Positions 8,830 through 17,567 of a stretch of DNA of 64,000 bases are shown one piece after another. The first letter of the stretch is position 1. Every line of letters starts with the position of its first letter. The notes beneath the pieces were generated by a model. It saw only the letters and a list, made by a program, of their open reading frames with translations. It did no database searches and had not been told where the DNA came from. Origin of the DNA: an uncultured Clostridia bacterium (GTDB taxonomy: Bacteria; Bacillota; Clostridia; Peptostreptococcales; Anaerovoracaceae); assembly GCA_934234035.1 (NCBI GenBank), contig CAKQHH010000003.1:61282-125281 (forward strand). Reading direction: 5' to 3'. Position numbers and translations under genes: made by a program.

Positions 8830-9708
8830 ATGGCTGAAAGAATTACAGGACACACCGAACTCGTTGGACTTATGGCTTACCCAATCCGTCACTCCAGCTC
8901 GCCGGCAATGCAGAACGAAGCATTTGCGGAACTGGGCGAGGATTACGCATACCTGGCATTTGAAGTGGGCGCCGATGAAATCGAAGATGCGGTAAAAGCA
9001 ATTCGCACTCTGAAGATGAGAGGGTCCAACATCTCCATGCCGAACAAGACGCTGGTGGGTCAGTACCTGGACGAACTGGATCCGGCGGCCGAGCTTTGCG
9101 GAGCCGTTAACACCGTCGTAAACGACAACGGACACTTGAAGGGCTACATCACCGACGGTATCGGATTCATGGCTGCACTGAAGGACAACAACATCGACCC
9201 GATCGGCAAGAAGATGACCATCTGCGGAGCCGGCGGTGCGGCAACCGCCATTGAAATTCAGGCGGCACTGGACGGGGTTGCGGAGATTTCCATCTTCAAC
9301 ATCAAGGATAAGTTCTTCGCAGCCGGTGAAGAAACCGTAAGAAAGATCAACGAGAAGACCAACTGCAAGGCGGCAATTTACGATCTGGCGGACACCGAGA
9401 AGCTGAGAGAAGAGATGGCAGACAGCTACATCTTCGTAAACGCCACCGGTGCCGGCATGAAGCCGCTGGAGGATGTCAGCGTTGTTCCGGACAAGTCTTT
9501 CTTCAATCCGGATTTGATTGTAGTAGACGTTCCGTACGGAGTGCTTCTGACCAAGATGAGAAAGATGGCCAAGGAAGTGGGCTGCAAGACCATGAACGGA
9601 CTGGGCATGATGCTCTTCCAGGGTGCAGCGGCGTTCAAGCTTTGGACCGGAAAAGAGATGCCGATTGAACACATGAAGGAAGTTCTGGGCATCAGCTACG
9701 ACGACTAA
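8830..9708 (+). CDS. aroE: Shikimate/quinate 5-dehydrogenase
   Basis: 292 residues; interconverts shikimate (or quinate) and the 3-dehydro acid with NAD(P). The N-terminal substrate domain shows YPIRHSSSPAMQNEAF with the conserved serines, then SNISMPNK with the catalytic lysine. The nucleotide motif is GAGGAATA. The spacing and the context (LysR control, two importers, aroD) fit the catabolic YdiB/QuiB branch better than biosynthetic AroE. AAAAGGAG precedes the ATG. No other shikimate biosynthesis genes are nearby. Confidence 0.9.
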   Translation: MAERITGHTELVGLMAYPIRHSSSPAMQNEAFAELGEDYAYLAFEVGADEIEDAVKAIRTLKMRGSNISMPNKTLVGQYLDELDPAAELCGAVNTVVNDNGHLKGYITDGIGFMAALKDNNIDPIGKKMTICGAGGAATAIEIQAALDGVAEISIFNIKDKFFAAGEETVRKINEKTNCKAAIYDLADTEKLREEMADSYIFVNATGAGMKPLEDVSVVPDKSFFNPDLIVVDVPYGVLLTKMRKMAKEVGCKTMNGLGMMLFQGAAAFKLWTGKEMPIEHMKEVLGISYDD

Positions 9709-9773
9709 GGGAAAAATGCAATCGAAAATCTAGAAATTAACAAGGGATTATCGTAGAATAGAGGAAAAGTATT

Positions 9774-10991
9774 ATGACGAACAAAAAATATTTACCGAGC
9801 GTAATCGTTCTTTATCTGAACTACTTTCTCCACGGAATCGGCTGCTCCATCCTGGGACAGGTGGCAATTAAGGAAGCACTTTCCGCAAGCTGGAACGTGG
9901 AAGTCATGGCAATCACCGCAATTTCCGCAGCCCTGGGCTTCGGAAGACTGATTGCACTTCCGTTCGCCGGACCGCTCTCGGATAAGCTGGGCCGGAGATT
10001 CTCCACGGCAATCGGCGGATTTGCCTATGCCGCATATCTGATCGGACTGGCTCTGGCATTCAACATGGGCGGCGGCACCGGATACAAGGTGGCATATGTC
10101 TGCGCCGTAATCGGCGGTATCGCCAACTCCTTCCTGGATACCGGAATCTATCCGGCAGTGGGAGAGATTATCGACAAGGCCCCGGGCGTTGCAACCATCG
10201 GAATCAAATTCGCCATCTCCGGATCGCAGCTGCTCCTGCCGTTCTTCCTGGGAATTGCCGTAGGACAGACCACCGGCGGACTGGTAAGCTACAACGCACT
10301 GTTCTATGTAGTGGGTGTGGGATACCTCATTCTGATGGCACTGATTCTGTTCTTCCCGCTGCCGGATGCCGACGCGAAGAAGGGCGAGAAGAAGGAAGGT
10401 CTGATTGCGGGAATCAAGAAGGCCAACTTCTCGGCCGGTTCCGTCGCAATGATTCTCATCGGATTCACCTGCACCGGTACCTTCCAGCTGTGGCTCAACT
10501 GCGCACAGAACTACGCGAAAGATGTTGTAGGCTGGGCCGATCCGGCGATCATGCAGACCTTCTATTCCGCAGGAACCATGATCGGTCTGATTATCACCGC
10601 AGCGCTGACAAAGAAAATTAAAGACGTACGATTCATCATGGTATACCCGGCAATCTGTGCCGCAATGATGATTGTGGTTTTACTGGTACCGTCTCAGGCG
10701 ATGTGCCAGGTGGGATCCTTCGTAATCGGATGGGCCGGCGCCGGCGGACTGCTGCAGATTGCAACCGCCGTGTGCAACATGCTCTTCCCGCAGATCAAGG
10801 GAACCGTTACCGCGCTGGTAATGATTGCATCTTCGCTTTGTAACTACACGATTCTGACTGCAGCCGCAGCGATGACGCCGTCCGCCGTTATGACGATGAA
10901 CATCGTGCTCACCGTAATCGGTCTGCTGCTGGGAATCTTTGTCAACAAGAACTACTCCAAGATGCTGGAGGCTGCTGAGAAATCCGCATAA
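9774..10991 (+). CDS. MFS transporter, probably for a hydroaromatic acid
   Basis: 405 residues with about 12 hydrophobic segments. The MFS loop motif appears as GPLSDKLGRRF near residues 64-74. It lies between aroE and aroD in the same orientation with short gaps, so it is probably co-transcribed and carries shikimate, quinate or a product. The substrate cannot be read from sequence. The downstream TRAP system may be an alternative importer, or this protein may export a product. Confidence 0.85.
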   Translation: MTNKKYLPSVIVLYLNYFLHGIGCSILGQVAIKEALSASWNVEVMAITAISAALGFGRLIALPFAGPLSDKLGRRFSTAIGGFAYAAYLIGLALAFNMGGGTGYKVAYVCAVIGGIANSFLDTGIYPAVGEIIDKAPGVATIGIKFAISGSQLLLPFFLGIAVGQTTGGLVSYNALFYVVGVGYLILMALILFFPLPDADAKKGEKKEGLIAGIKKANFSAGSVAMILIGFTCTGTFQLWLNCAQNYAKDVVGWADPAIMQTFYSAGTMIGLIITAALTKKIKDVRFIMVYPAICAAMMIVVLLVPSQAMCQVGSFVIGWAGAGGLLQIATAVCNMLFPQIKGTVTALVMIASSLCNYTILTAAAAMTPSAVMTMNIVLTVIGLLLGIFVNKNYSKMLEAAEKSA

Positions 10992-11018
10992 TCGGACGGA
11001 ATGGAAAGGATGAGAGAA

Positions 11019-11780
11019 ATGAACACTGTAAAGGTTAGAAATACGGTAATCGGCGAAGGCATGCCGAAGATCTGCGTGCCGATTGTGGGGGTCACGAAAG
11101 AAGCCATTCTGGAGGAGGCGAAAGCCATCACCCGGCTTCCGGCAGACGTGGTGGAATGGCGAATCGACTGGTTCGAGAACGTGTTCGACTTCGCGGCGCT
11201 GGAAGATGTGATGAAGGATCTTCGCGCAGTGCTGGGCGACCTGCCGCTGCTGATGACCTTCCGGACCTCCAAAGAGGGCGGCGAGAAGGCCATCGAAGAT
11301 GAAGTTTATGCGGATATCAACATTAAAGCAGCTCAGACCGGTTACGTGGATATGATCGATGTGGAGATTTTCACCGGGGATGAAGTTGTGAAGAAAATCA
11401 TCGAGGGCGCCCATGCTGCCGGCGTGAAGGTTGTAGCTTCCAACCACGATTTCTTCAAAACACCGGAGAAGGACGACATCGTCCGCCGCCTCTGCAAGAT
11501 GCAGGAGATGGGTGCGGATATTCCGAAAATTGCCGTGATGCCGCAGAACAAGAAGGACGTGCTGACCCTCCTGGCAGCCACGGAAGAGATGGTATCGATT
11601 CACGCGGACCGTCCGATCATCACCATGTCGATGGCGGGCACCGGTGTTATCAGCCGCCTCTGCGGAGAGGTGTTCGGATCCGCACTGACATTCGGCGCAG
11701 CCGCAAAAGCATCCGCTCCGGGTCAGATGGGCGTGGAAGATCTGAAGCAGGTTCTCACACTGCTTCACGGCGCACTGTAA
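11019..11780 (+). CDS. aroD: Type I 3-dehydroquinate dehydratase
   Basis: 253 residues, the usual length for the Schiff-base type I enzyme that interconverts 3-dehydroquinate and 3-dehydroshikimate. Visible: EWRIDWFE, LMTFRTSKEGG, VVASNHDF with the catalytic histidine region, and IAVMPQNKKDVL with the Schiff-base lysine region. Earlier in-frame ATGs exist at 11001 and 11010; 11019 is chosen because AAAGGA ends eight bases before it and the length then matches AroD. Together with aroE it links quinate, dehydroquinate, dehydroshikimate and shikimate. Confidence 0.93.
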   Translation: MNTVKVRNTVIGEGMPKICVPIVGVTKEAILEEAKAITRLPADVVEWRIDWFENVFDFAALEDVMKDLRAVLGDLPLLMTFRTSKEGGEKAIEDEVYADINIKAAQTGYVDMIDVEIFTGDEVVKKIIEGAHAAGVKVVASNHDFFKTPEKDDIVRRLCKMQEMGADIPKIAVMPQNKKDVLTLLAATEEMVSIHADRPIITMSMAGTGVISRLCGEVFGSALTFGAAAKASAPGQMGVEDLKQVLTLLHGAL

Positions 11781-11870
11781 AAACAATTTCAATGAAGCCT
11801 GCGTCCCGGTGGAAGTTCGTTTTCGCCGGGATGAGGTATGATGCGTGCGATGCAAGAAAGGAACAAGGCC

Positions 11871-12458
11871 ATGAGAAAAGCGTTAAAATGGCTGGATGAC
11901 AATCTGGAAGAATTCCTGCTGGTTCTCCTGCTGCTGGGAATGGCGGTCATCATGGGAATCCAGATATTCTCCCGGTTCGCACTGAAGGAGTCCCTGTCCT
12001 GGACGGAAGAACTCACACGATACCTGTTCATCTGGGCGGGCTTCCTCAGCCTCAGCTACTGCTGCAAGCGGTGCATCTCCATCAAAATTGAACAATTCGT
12101 GGCGCAATTCTCCCGGCGTACCAAGGCGATCATCAAGGTCATCACTCATACCGTTGAGCTGGCTTTCTTCCTTTATATGATACCGTATACGTTTATGTAC
12201 ATGATGTCGGCGGTGGAAAGCGGACAGGTGAGTCCGGCACTGGGCATGCCGATGGTGTATGTGCAGGCCGCGCCGTTCGTATCCTTTCTGTTGGTGGCAT
12301 TCCGAACGGTGCAGCGATGGATTATTGAATTCAGAGTATCACTGGGACAGAATGTCTACGATCCGGCTCATCCGGAGCGCAATACCCCGGAATCCTTTGT
12401 GAAAGCAGGTCAGTCCGCATCTTCGGCGGAGACCGGAAAGGAGTCCTCATGTCGGTAG
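11871..12458 (+). CDS. dctQ: TRAP transporter small permease (DctQ)
   Basis: 195 residues with four predicted membrane helices; FSRFALKESLSWTEELTRYL (in part) is the DctQ signature. Starts at 11838 and 11871 are in frame; AAAGGA eight bases before 11871 favours the latter. It ends inside the start of dctM with a ten-base overlap. With dctM and the lipoprotein it forms a Na+-driven uptake system for an organic acid, probably a hydroaromatic one given the upstream genes. Confidence 0.88.
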   Translation: MRKALKWLDDNLEEFLLVLLLLGMAVIMGIQIFSRFALKESLSWTEELTRYLFIWAGFLSLSYCCKRCISIKIEQFVAQFSRRTKAIIKVITHTVELAFFLYMIPYTFMYMMSAVESGQVSPALGMPMVYVQAAPFVSFLLVAFRTVQRWIIEFRVSLGQNVYDPAHPERNTPESFVKAGQSASSAETGKESSCR

Positions 12459-13738
12459 GAGTTTTGTTCATACTGTTCGTGGTATTCCTGATCATCGCAA
12501 TACCGGTGGGGATTACCCTGGGAATTACAGCGGTACTTCCGCACATCTTCGACCCCTCCTTTACGGTGGGAGCCAAGTACCTGGTTCGGGCCATGTTCGG
12601 CGGGCTGGACAGTTTTCCGCTTCTGGCGGTACCCATGTTCGTCCTGTCCGGTATCATCATGGCCAAGGGCGGGATTTCCCGCAAAATCTTTGACGTTTTC
12701 GCTTACTTTTTCGGACGATTCACCGCCGGAATGCCGTGCGCCGTCATCGTCACCTGCTTGTTTTACGGTGCCATTTCCGGATCCGCTCCGGCAACCGTTG
12801 CCGCCGTGGGAAGCATGACCGCACCGATTCTCATCGGGCTGGGATACGATAAAACCTTCACTACCTCCGTTGTAGCCGTTGCCGGCGGCCTGGGTGTTAT
12901 CATCCCGCCGAGCATTCCGTTCATCATGTACGGCATGGCTTCCGGCGCCTCCGTCAGCGACCTGTTCCTGGCCGGAATTATACCGGGACTGGTGATTGCG
13001 GCGCTGCTCATGGGATATGCGATATGCTACTGCAAGAGGAACGGGGAAGATCGGGTTCGAATCGAAGCAGAAATCGGCAAGCTCCACGAGAAGGGATTCG
13101 GCAAAGTATTCAAAGACAGCTTCTGGGCGCTGTTGAGTCCGATTATCGTGCTGGGATGCATCTATTCCGGCATCACCTCGCCGACGGAAGCGGCGGTGAT
13201 TTCCGTGTACTACGCGCTGATTGTCAGCCTGTTTATATACAAGGAAATCAAATTCCGCGATCTCCGGGGGATTCTGGTAGAGGCGATTAAGACTTTTACC
13301 CCCATTCTGTTTATACTGGCGGCCTCCACCGCATTCTCCAGAGTGCTGACGTTGATGCAGGTGCCGCAGGAAGTAAGCTCTTTTATTCTGGGGAACTTCT
13401 CCAACAAAATCGTCATCCTGCTGGTCATCAACGCCTTCCTGCTTCTGGTGGGCATGGTGATGGATACCACACCGGCGATTCTGATTCTCACGCCGATTCT
13501 GCTCCCGATTGCACAGGGCATCGGCATGAATCCGATTCAGTTCGGTGTAATCATGGTGGTGAACCTGGCCATCGGCTTCGTCACCCCGCCAATCGGTGTC
13601 AACCTGTTCGTGGCCAGCGCCCTCACGGACGTACCGGTGATGGAAATCGCCCGAAAAGCCCTGCCGATGATCGGGTTGTTCCTGATCGCATTGCTGATAT
13701 TTACTTTTGTCCCGGCATTTTCGCTGGCACTGCTGTAG
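12449..13738 (+). CDS. dctM: TRAP transporter large permease (DctM)
   Basis: 429 residues of almost continuous hydrophobic helices, the normal DctM size. Recognisable stretches include GSAPATVAAVGSMTAPIL, IPPSIPFIMYG and the C-terminal GFVTPPIGVNLFVAS. This is the ion-coupled translocation subunit. AAAGGAG precedes the ATG, which lies inside the end of dctQ, indicating translational coupling. Confidence 0.93.
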   Translation: MSVGVLFILFVVFLIIAIPVGITLGITAVLPHIFDPSFTVGAKYLVRAMFGGLDSFPLLAVPMFVLSGIIMAKGGISRKIFDVFAYFFGRFTAGMPCAVIVTCLFYGAISGSAPATVAAVGSMTAPILIGLGYDKTFTTSVVAVAGGLGVIIPPSIPFIMYGMASGASVSDLFLAGIIPGLVIAALLMGYAICYCKRNGEDRVRIEAEIGKLHEKGFGKVFKDSFWALLSPIIVLGCIYSGITSPTEAAVISVYYALIVSLFIYKEIKFRDLRGILVEAIKTFTPILFILAASTAFSRVLTLMQVPQEVSSFILGNFSNKIVILLVINAFLLLVGMVMDTTPAILILTPILLPIAQGIGMNPIQFGVIMVVNLAIGFVTPPIGVNLFVASALTDVPVMEIARKALPMIGLFLIALLIFTFVPAFSLALL

Positions 13739-13753
13739 AAAGGAGGGTGCTGT

Positions 13754-14797
13754 ATGAAGGTACCTAAAAAAAGAAGCATTCTGCATAAGCTTCCGGCCGC
13801 TGCAGCGCTCCTGTTATTGGTATGCACGGCGTTCCTCACCGGATGCGGAAAAGAAGAAGAGGGACAGCGATATGCGTATCCTCTGGCAACCGCCAGCCCG
13901 GAGGATACCGTGACACAGATTTATGCAGAAAAATTCGCCAAAGAGGTGGACCGGCTCTCCGACGGACGGATTAAAATTCAGGTGTATTCTAACTCCACTT
14001 TGGGCGGGGACCGGGAACTGCTGGAATCCTGCAAGGACGGCGATATTCCTTTTGTGGTACAGAACACGGCACCCCAAGTAACCTTTATGCCGGACCTGGC
14101 GGTATTCGATGTCCCTTGTGCTTTTGAAAACCTCACGGAATGCCGGGAAGTGATGGACGATTCGGAATTTAGCAGCATGATTCATACGGTGTACGAAAAG
14201 GGCGGATACCGATTGCTGGGGATTTCGGATCAGGGGTTCCGCGTGATGAGCACGAACAAAGCCGTGCATTCCATCAAGGATTTCAAGGGGCAGAAGATTC
14301 GGACGATGGAGAATCCGTTCCATCTGAAATTCTGGAAATCCATTGGAGCCAATCCGACCCCGATGAGTTTCTCCGAGGTGTACATCGGACTGCAGCAGAA
14401 CACGATTGATGCACAGGAGAATCCGTATGAGGTCATCGTCTCCAACAAACTGTACGAACAGCAGGATTACGTGGTGGAGACCAACCATCTGCCGCATCTG
14501 ATCACCCTGATTATGAACGATGACTTCTACAAAAACATGCCGGCGAAAGATCGGAAGATCATGAGACAGGCGGCAGCTATTGCGACGGCATATTCCCGGA
14601 AGGCCTCGGACGACCGAATTGCCGACCGGATGAAAACCATCCGGGACAGCGGCACGAAAATCCTGAAAGTGAACGGAAAGACGCGAAAGGAAATGATTAA
14701 AGCCAGTGACGGTGTCCGGAAGGACATCCGGAAGAGCGTGGATTCAAAGCTGTATGATAAATACATGGAACTGATTGAGGCCCATGAAGATGACTAA
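13754..14797 (+). CDS. dctP: TRAP transporter substrate-binding lipoprotein (DctP)
   Basis: 347 residues with a lipoprotein signal peptide; the lipobox is LTGC near residue 31. The mature part has DctP features, including GRIKIQVYSNSTLGGDREL, GFRVMSTNK and the ligand-clamping region MENPFHLKFWKSIGANPTPM (in part), then QQNTIDAQENP. Order Q-M-P. It probably binds quinate, shikimate or a related carboxylate; this is inferred from the neighbours only. Confidence 0.92.
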   Translation: MKVPKKRSILHKLPAAAALLLLVCTAFLTGCGKEEEGQRYAYPLATASPEDTVTQIYAEKFAKEVDRLSDGRIKIQVYSNSTLGGDRELLESCKDGDIPFVVQNTAPQVTFMPDLAVFDVPCAFENLTECREVMDDSEFSSMIHTVYEKGGYRLLGISDQGFRVMSTNKAVHSIKDFKGQKIRTMENPFHLKFWKSIGANPTPMSFSEVYIGLQQNTIDAQENPYEVIVSNKLYEQQDYVVETNHLPHLITLIMNDDFYKNMPAKDRKIMRQAAAIATAYSRKASDDRIADRMKTIRDSGTKILKVNGKTRKEMIKASDGVRKDIRKSVDSKLYDKYMELIEAHEDD

Positions 14798-14816
14798 TTG
14801 AAGATTTGGACACCGG

Positions 14817-14850
14817 GTGCGGGGGCAAAAGCTCTCGCACCTGCTTTTTA
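14817..14850 (+). terminator. Terminator after the TRAP operon
   Basis: GGTGCG...CGCACC with an inner GC/GC pairing around AAAA, followed by TGCTTTTTA. It ends the transcript running from aroE or dctQ. Confidence 0.75.
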
Positions 14851-15015
14851 GGATTTCATCGTGCAAGCTCCTCCGGGAAATTTCGTTCGTAACTGTCGGT
14901 TTCGCAGAAATATAGATTTTATCAGTTGTATCTTACAATTTCCGGAATATACCATTGAGCTTCAGCCGTAAATGTGTTACGCTATGTTCAACCACAGGCA
15001 AGGAGGCTTATGATT

Positions 15016-16230
15016 ATGATTAAACGTGAAATGTATATGAAGCGAATCCGTCCGTTTATCGGAACGGAACTGATAAAGGTTATGACCGGTATTCGCCGGT
15101 GCGGTAAATCGGTCATGCTGGAGCTTATAAAAGAGGAGCTTGTGGAGTCCGGTATCAGCTCTGATCAGTTCATCTCTATCAACTTTGAGGATTTGAACTT
15201 CTCTCATCTGCAAACCGCAAAGTCACTGCATGATGAGATTACCAAGAGAGCTGCAGAGATCAACGGCAAGGTCTATCTGTTTTTTGATGAGATTCAGGAG
15301 GTAAAAGACTGGGAGAAGTGTATCAATTCCCTCCGTGTATCCCTTGACTGCGACATCTATATTACCGGTTCAAACGCAAAACTTTTGTCCGGTGAGCTTT
15401 CCACCTATCTCGGCGGACGCTTTGTGGAGTTCGTTATTTACCCATTCTCCTTCGCGGAATTTCTGGAACTGTACCGTCCCATCGCACCGGATGAGCCGAT
15501 TCAGAAATGCTTTCAGAAGTATCTATTATCCGGCGGTATGCCGTACCTTGCCAACATCCGCTACGAGGATGCTCCTTCCAAACTCTACCTTCATGACCTG
15601 TTCAACTCTGTCCAGCTCAAGGACATTGTGAAGCGGAACAAGATCCGTGACGTGGACTTGCTGGAACGCATCATCGCTTATGTGATTGCGAATGTGGGCA
15701 CGACCTTCTCCGCAACTTCTCTGGCGAAGTTCCTCAAAAACGAGAAGCGAACCGTTGCACCGGAGACCATCCTGAACTACATTAAATACTGCTGCGACGC
15801 ATATTTGTTCTATCAGGTCAAGCGTGAGGACTTGCAGGGGAAGCAGATCCTTGCCTCCAATGAGAAGTATTACATTGCCGACCACGGCATCCGGGAGGCT
15901 GTGGTCGGCGGCAATATGCGTGATATCAACCTCATTTTGGAGAACATCGTGTATCTGGAGCTGCTGCGCCGGGACTACAAAGTGACAGTCGGTAGAACCG
16001 GAGACAAGGAAATCGACTTTGTATGCGACAAGAGTGGAGAAAAACTATATGTTCAGGTTGCCTATCTGCTGGCATCCGATGAGACCGTCCGGCGTGAGTT
16101 CGGCGCGTATGACAATATCCGCGACAACTACCCGAAATACGTTGTCTCTCTGGATGAGTTCGACATGAGCAGAAACGGAATCAAGCACCGCAATATCCGC
16201 GATTTCCTGTTGGCAGAGGAATGGAATTAA
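15016..16230 (+). CDS. AAA+ ATPase of the AAA_14/DUF4143 family
   Basis: 404 residues. P-loop TGIRRCGKSVML near residue 22, Walker B VYLFFDEIQEVKDWE, then a C-terminal DUF4143 domain with a nuclease-like EIDFVCDKSGEKLYVQVAY motif. These proteins are common, often multicopy and poorly characterised, and may be linked to mobile DNA. AGGAGG at 15001-15006 places the best start at 15016 rather than 15010 or further upstream. It stands alone between terminators and has no clear link to its neighbours; transfer is possible but not shown. Confidence 0.85.
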   Translation: MIKREMYMKRIRPFIGTELIKVMTGIRRCGKSVMLELIKEELVESGISSDQFISINFEDLNFSHLQTAKSLHDEITKRAAEINGKVYLFFDEIQEVKDWEKCINSLRVSLDCDIYITGSNAKLLSGELSTYLGGRFVEFVIYPFSFAEFLELYRPIAPDEPIQKCFQKYLLSGGMPYLANIRYEDAPSKLYLHDLFNSVQLKDIVKRNKIRDVDLLERIIAYVIANVGTTFSATSLAKFLKNEKRTVAPETILNYIKYCCDAYLFYQVKREDLQGKQILASNEKYYIADHGIREAVVGGNMRDINLILENIVYLELLRRDYKVTVGRTGDKEIDFVCDKSGEKLYVQVAYLLASDETVRREFGAYDNIRDNYPKYVVSLDEFDMSRNGIKHRNIRDFLLAEEWN

Positions 16231-16260
16231 AACGAAAATGACTGTTTTCTACTAAGACAA

Positions 16261-16297
16261 GAGCGACGTTGGCCGCAGCCAACGTCGCTCTGTTTGT
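16261..16297. terminator. Strong hairpin between the ATPase gene and tRNA-Arg
   Basis: Perfect 13-bp stem GAGCGACGTTGGC / GCCAACGTCGCTC with a four-base loop. The T-tracts are only TGTTTGT (plus) and CTTGTCTT (minus). It is placed to end both converging transcripts. Confidence 0.6.
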
Positions 16298-16324
16298 CCG
16301 GTGCCTTTTTTACAGCCCCTTTTA

Positions 16325-16400
16325 TGGTGTCCCAGAGAGGATTCGAACCTCCGACACCCGCTTTAGGAGAGCGGTGCTCTGTCCCCTGAGCTACTGAGAC
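16325..16400 (-). tRNA. tRNA-Arg(CCU)
   Basis: 76-nt cloverleaf on the minus strand. The acceptor GTCTCAG pairs with CTGGGAC, and CCA is encoded at 16325-16327. The D-arm is TAGCTCAGGGGACAGAGCA. The anticodon stem CCGCT/AGCGG holds the loop CTCCTAA, anticodon CCU. The T-arm is GGAGG-TTCGAAT-CCTCT. Confidence 0.95.
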
Positions 16401-16456
16401 AAATGGGGGCGACACCAACGATGAATCGGTATCGCCCGAACAGAATGCATTTGTTT

Positions 16457-17326
16457 TTACAGTTCCTTGCCGGTCAGGAGCGTGTAAGCTTCCTTGTACT
16501 TCGCGATGGTCTTGTCGATGACATCCTGCGGCAGCTTATAGTCGCTGTCCGGGTTTGCCTTGAGCCAGTCACGAACGAACTGCTTGTCGTAAGACGGCTG
16601 GGACTTGCCCACTTCGTAGCCTTCCAGCGGCCAGAAACGGGAGCTGTCCGGTGTCAGCACTTCGTCTGCCAGAACGATCTCGCCGTTCTCATCCAGACCG
16701 AACTCGAACTTGGTGTCGGCGATGATGATGCCGTGTTCCCGTGCGTAGTCCGCACACTTCTTGTATACGGCGATGGTAAAATCCCGAACTTTGGAAGCGT
16801 ACTCCTCGCCGTGTCCCGGATAATCTCTCTCCAGAACCTCGATGCTCTTCTCATAGGAAATATTCTCGTCGTGATCGCCGATTTCCGCCTTGGTGCTCGG
16901 AGTGAAGATTGGCTCCGGCAGCTGCTGGGATTCCTGCAGTCCTTCCGGCAGCTTGATTCCGCAGACCTCGCCGCACTCCTGATAGCTTGCCCACCCGCTT
17001 CCGGTGATGTATCCGCGAACGATGCACTCCAGCGGGAGCATCTCCAGCTTGCGGCACATCATGCTGCGGCCTTCGAACTTCTCATTTCGGAAGAATTCCG
17101 GCATATCATTTACATCTGTTGAAATCATGTGATTCGGAACCACGTCGCTGGTGAAATCAAACCAGAACTTGGACATCTGGGTCAGAACCACGCCCTTGTC
17201 TACGATATCGTTCTGCAGAATGTGGTCGAACGCGGAAATGCGGTCGGTAGCAACCATAATCAGGCTGTCATCTGCATCGTAGAGCTCACGAACTTTACCT
17301 TCTTTAACCGGGGTATATTCCTTCAT
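16457..17326 (-). CDS. purC: Phosphoribosylaminoimidazole-succinocarboxamide synthase
   Basis: 289 residues; the SAICAR synthase step of purine synthesis. Motifs: EGKVRELYD, TDRISAFDHI, ECIVRGYITGSGW and the C-terminal DTKFEFG. The length suits the longer yeast-like form. An upstream in-frame ATG lies at 17332; 17326 is chosen because GGAG then has an eight-base spacer. The gene stands alone under its own promoter. purA is 3.4 kb away on the other strand and the rest of the pathway is elsewhere. Confidence 0.94.
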   Translation of the reverse strand: MKEYTPVKEGKVRELYDADDSLIMVATDRISAFDHILQNDIVDKGVVLTQMSKFWFDFTSDVVPNHMISTDVNDMPEFFRNEKFEGRSMMCRKLEMLPLECIVRGYITGSGWASYQECGEVCGIKLPEGLQESQQLPEPIFTPSTKAEIGDHDENISYEKSIEVLERDYPGHGEEYASKVRDFTIAVYKKCADYAREHGIIIADTKFEFGLDENGEIVLADEVLTPDSSRFWPLEGYEVGKSQPSYDKQFVRDWLKANPDSDYKLPQDVIDKTIAKYKEAYTLLTGKEL

Positions 17327-17373
17327 TTTCATAACTCCATTCTTTATTATGCATAATAAGACTTGACTCAATA

Positions 17374-17402
17374 AATATACCACCTGCCGGGGAATTGTTC
17401 AA
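17374..17402 (-). promoter_or_regulatory. purC promoter
   Basis: On the minus strand TTGAAC, 17-base spacer, TATATT: a good sigma-A match 48 bases before the purC ATG. No purine riboswitch is apparent. Confidence 0.65.
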
Positions 17403-17567
17403 GAAATACGCCCACAAAAATAAGATTCTTTCGGCGGAGGCGACCGGGGAGATGTTCTGAAATTCAAACAGACAGTAAACCAGGGGTTCATTTTCTAAGA
17501 ACTCTATATATAGTAAAATTTAATGAAGGTATTGAGAAAACCGAAAATTAAAAAAGGGGGAAACGAA

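Noticed and set aside
17327..17567. Purine riboswitch upstream of purC
   Set aside because: No conserved purine-aptamer core could be found on either strand; only a sigma-A promoter is visible.
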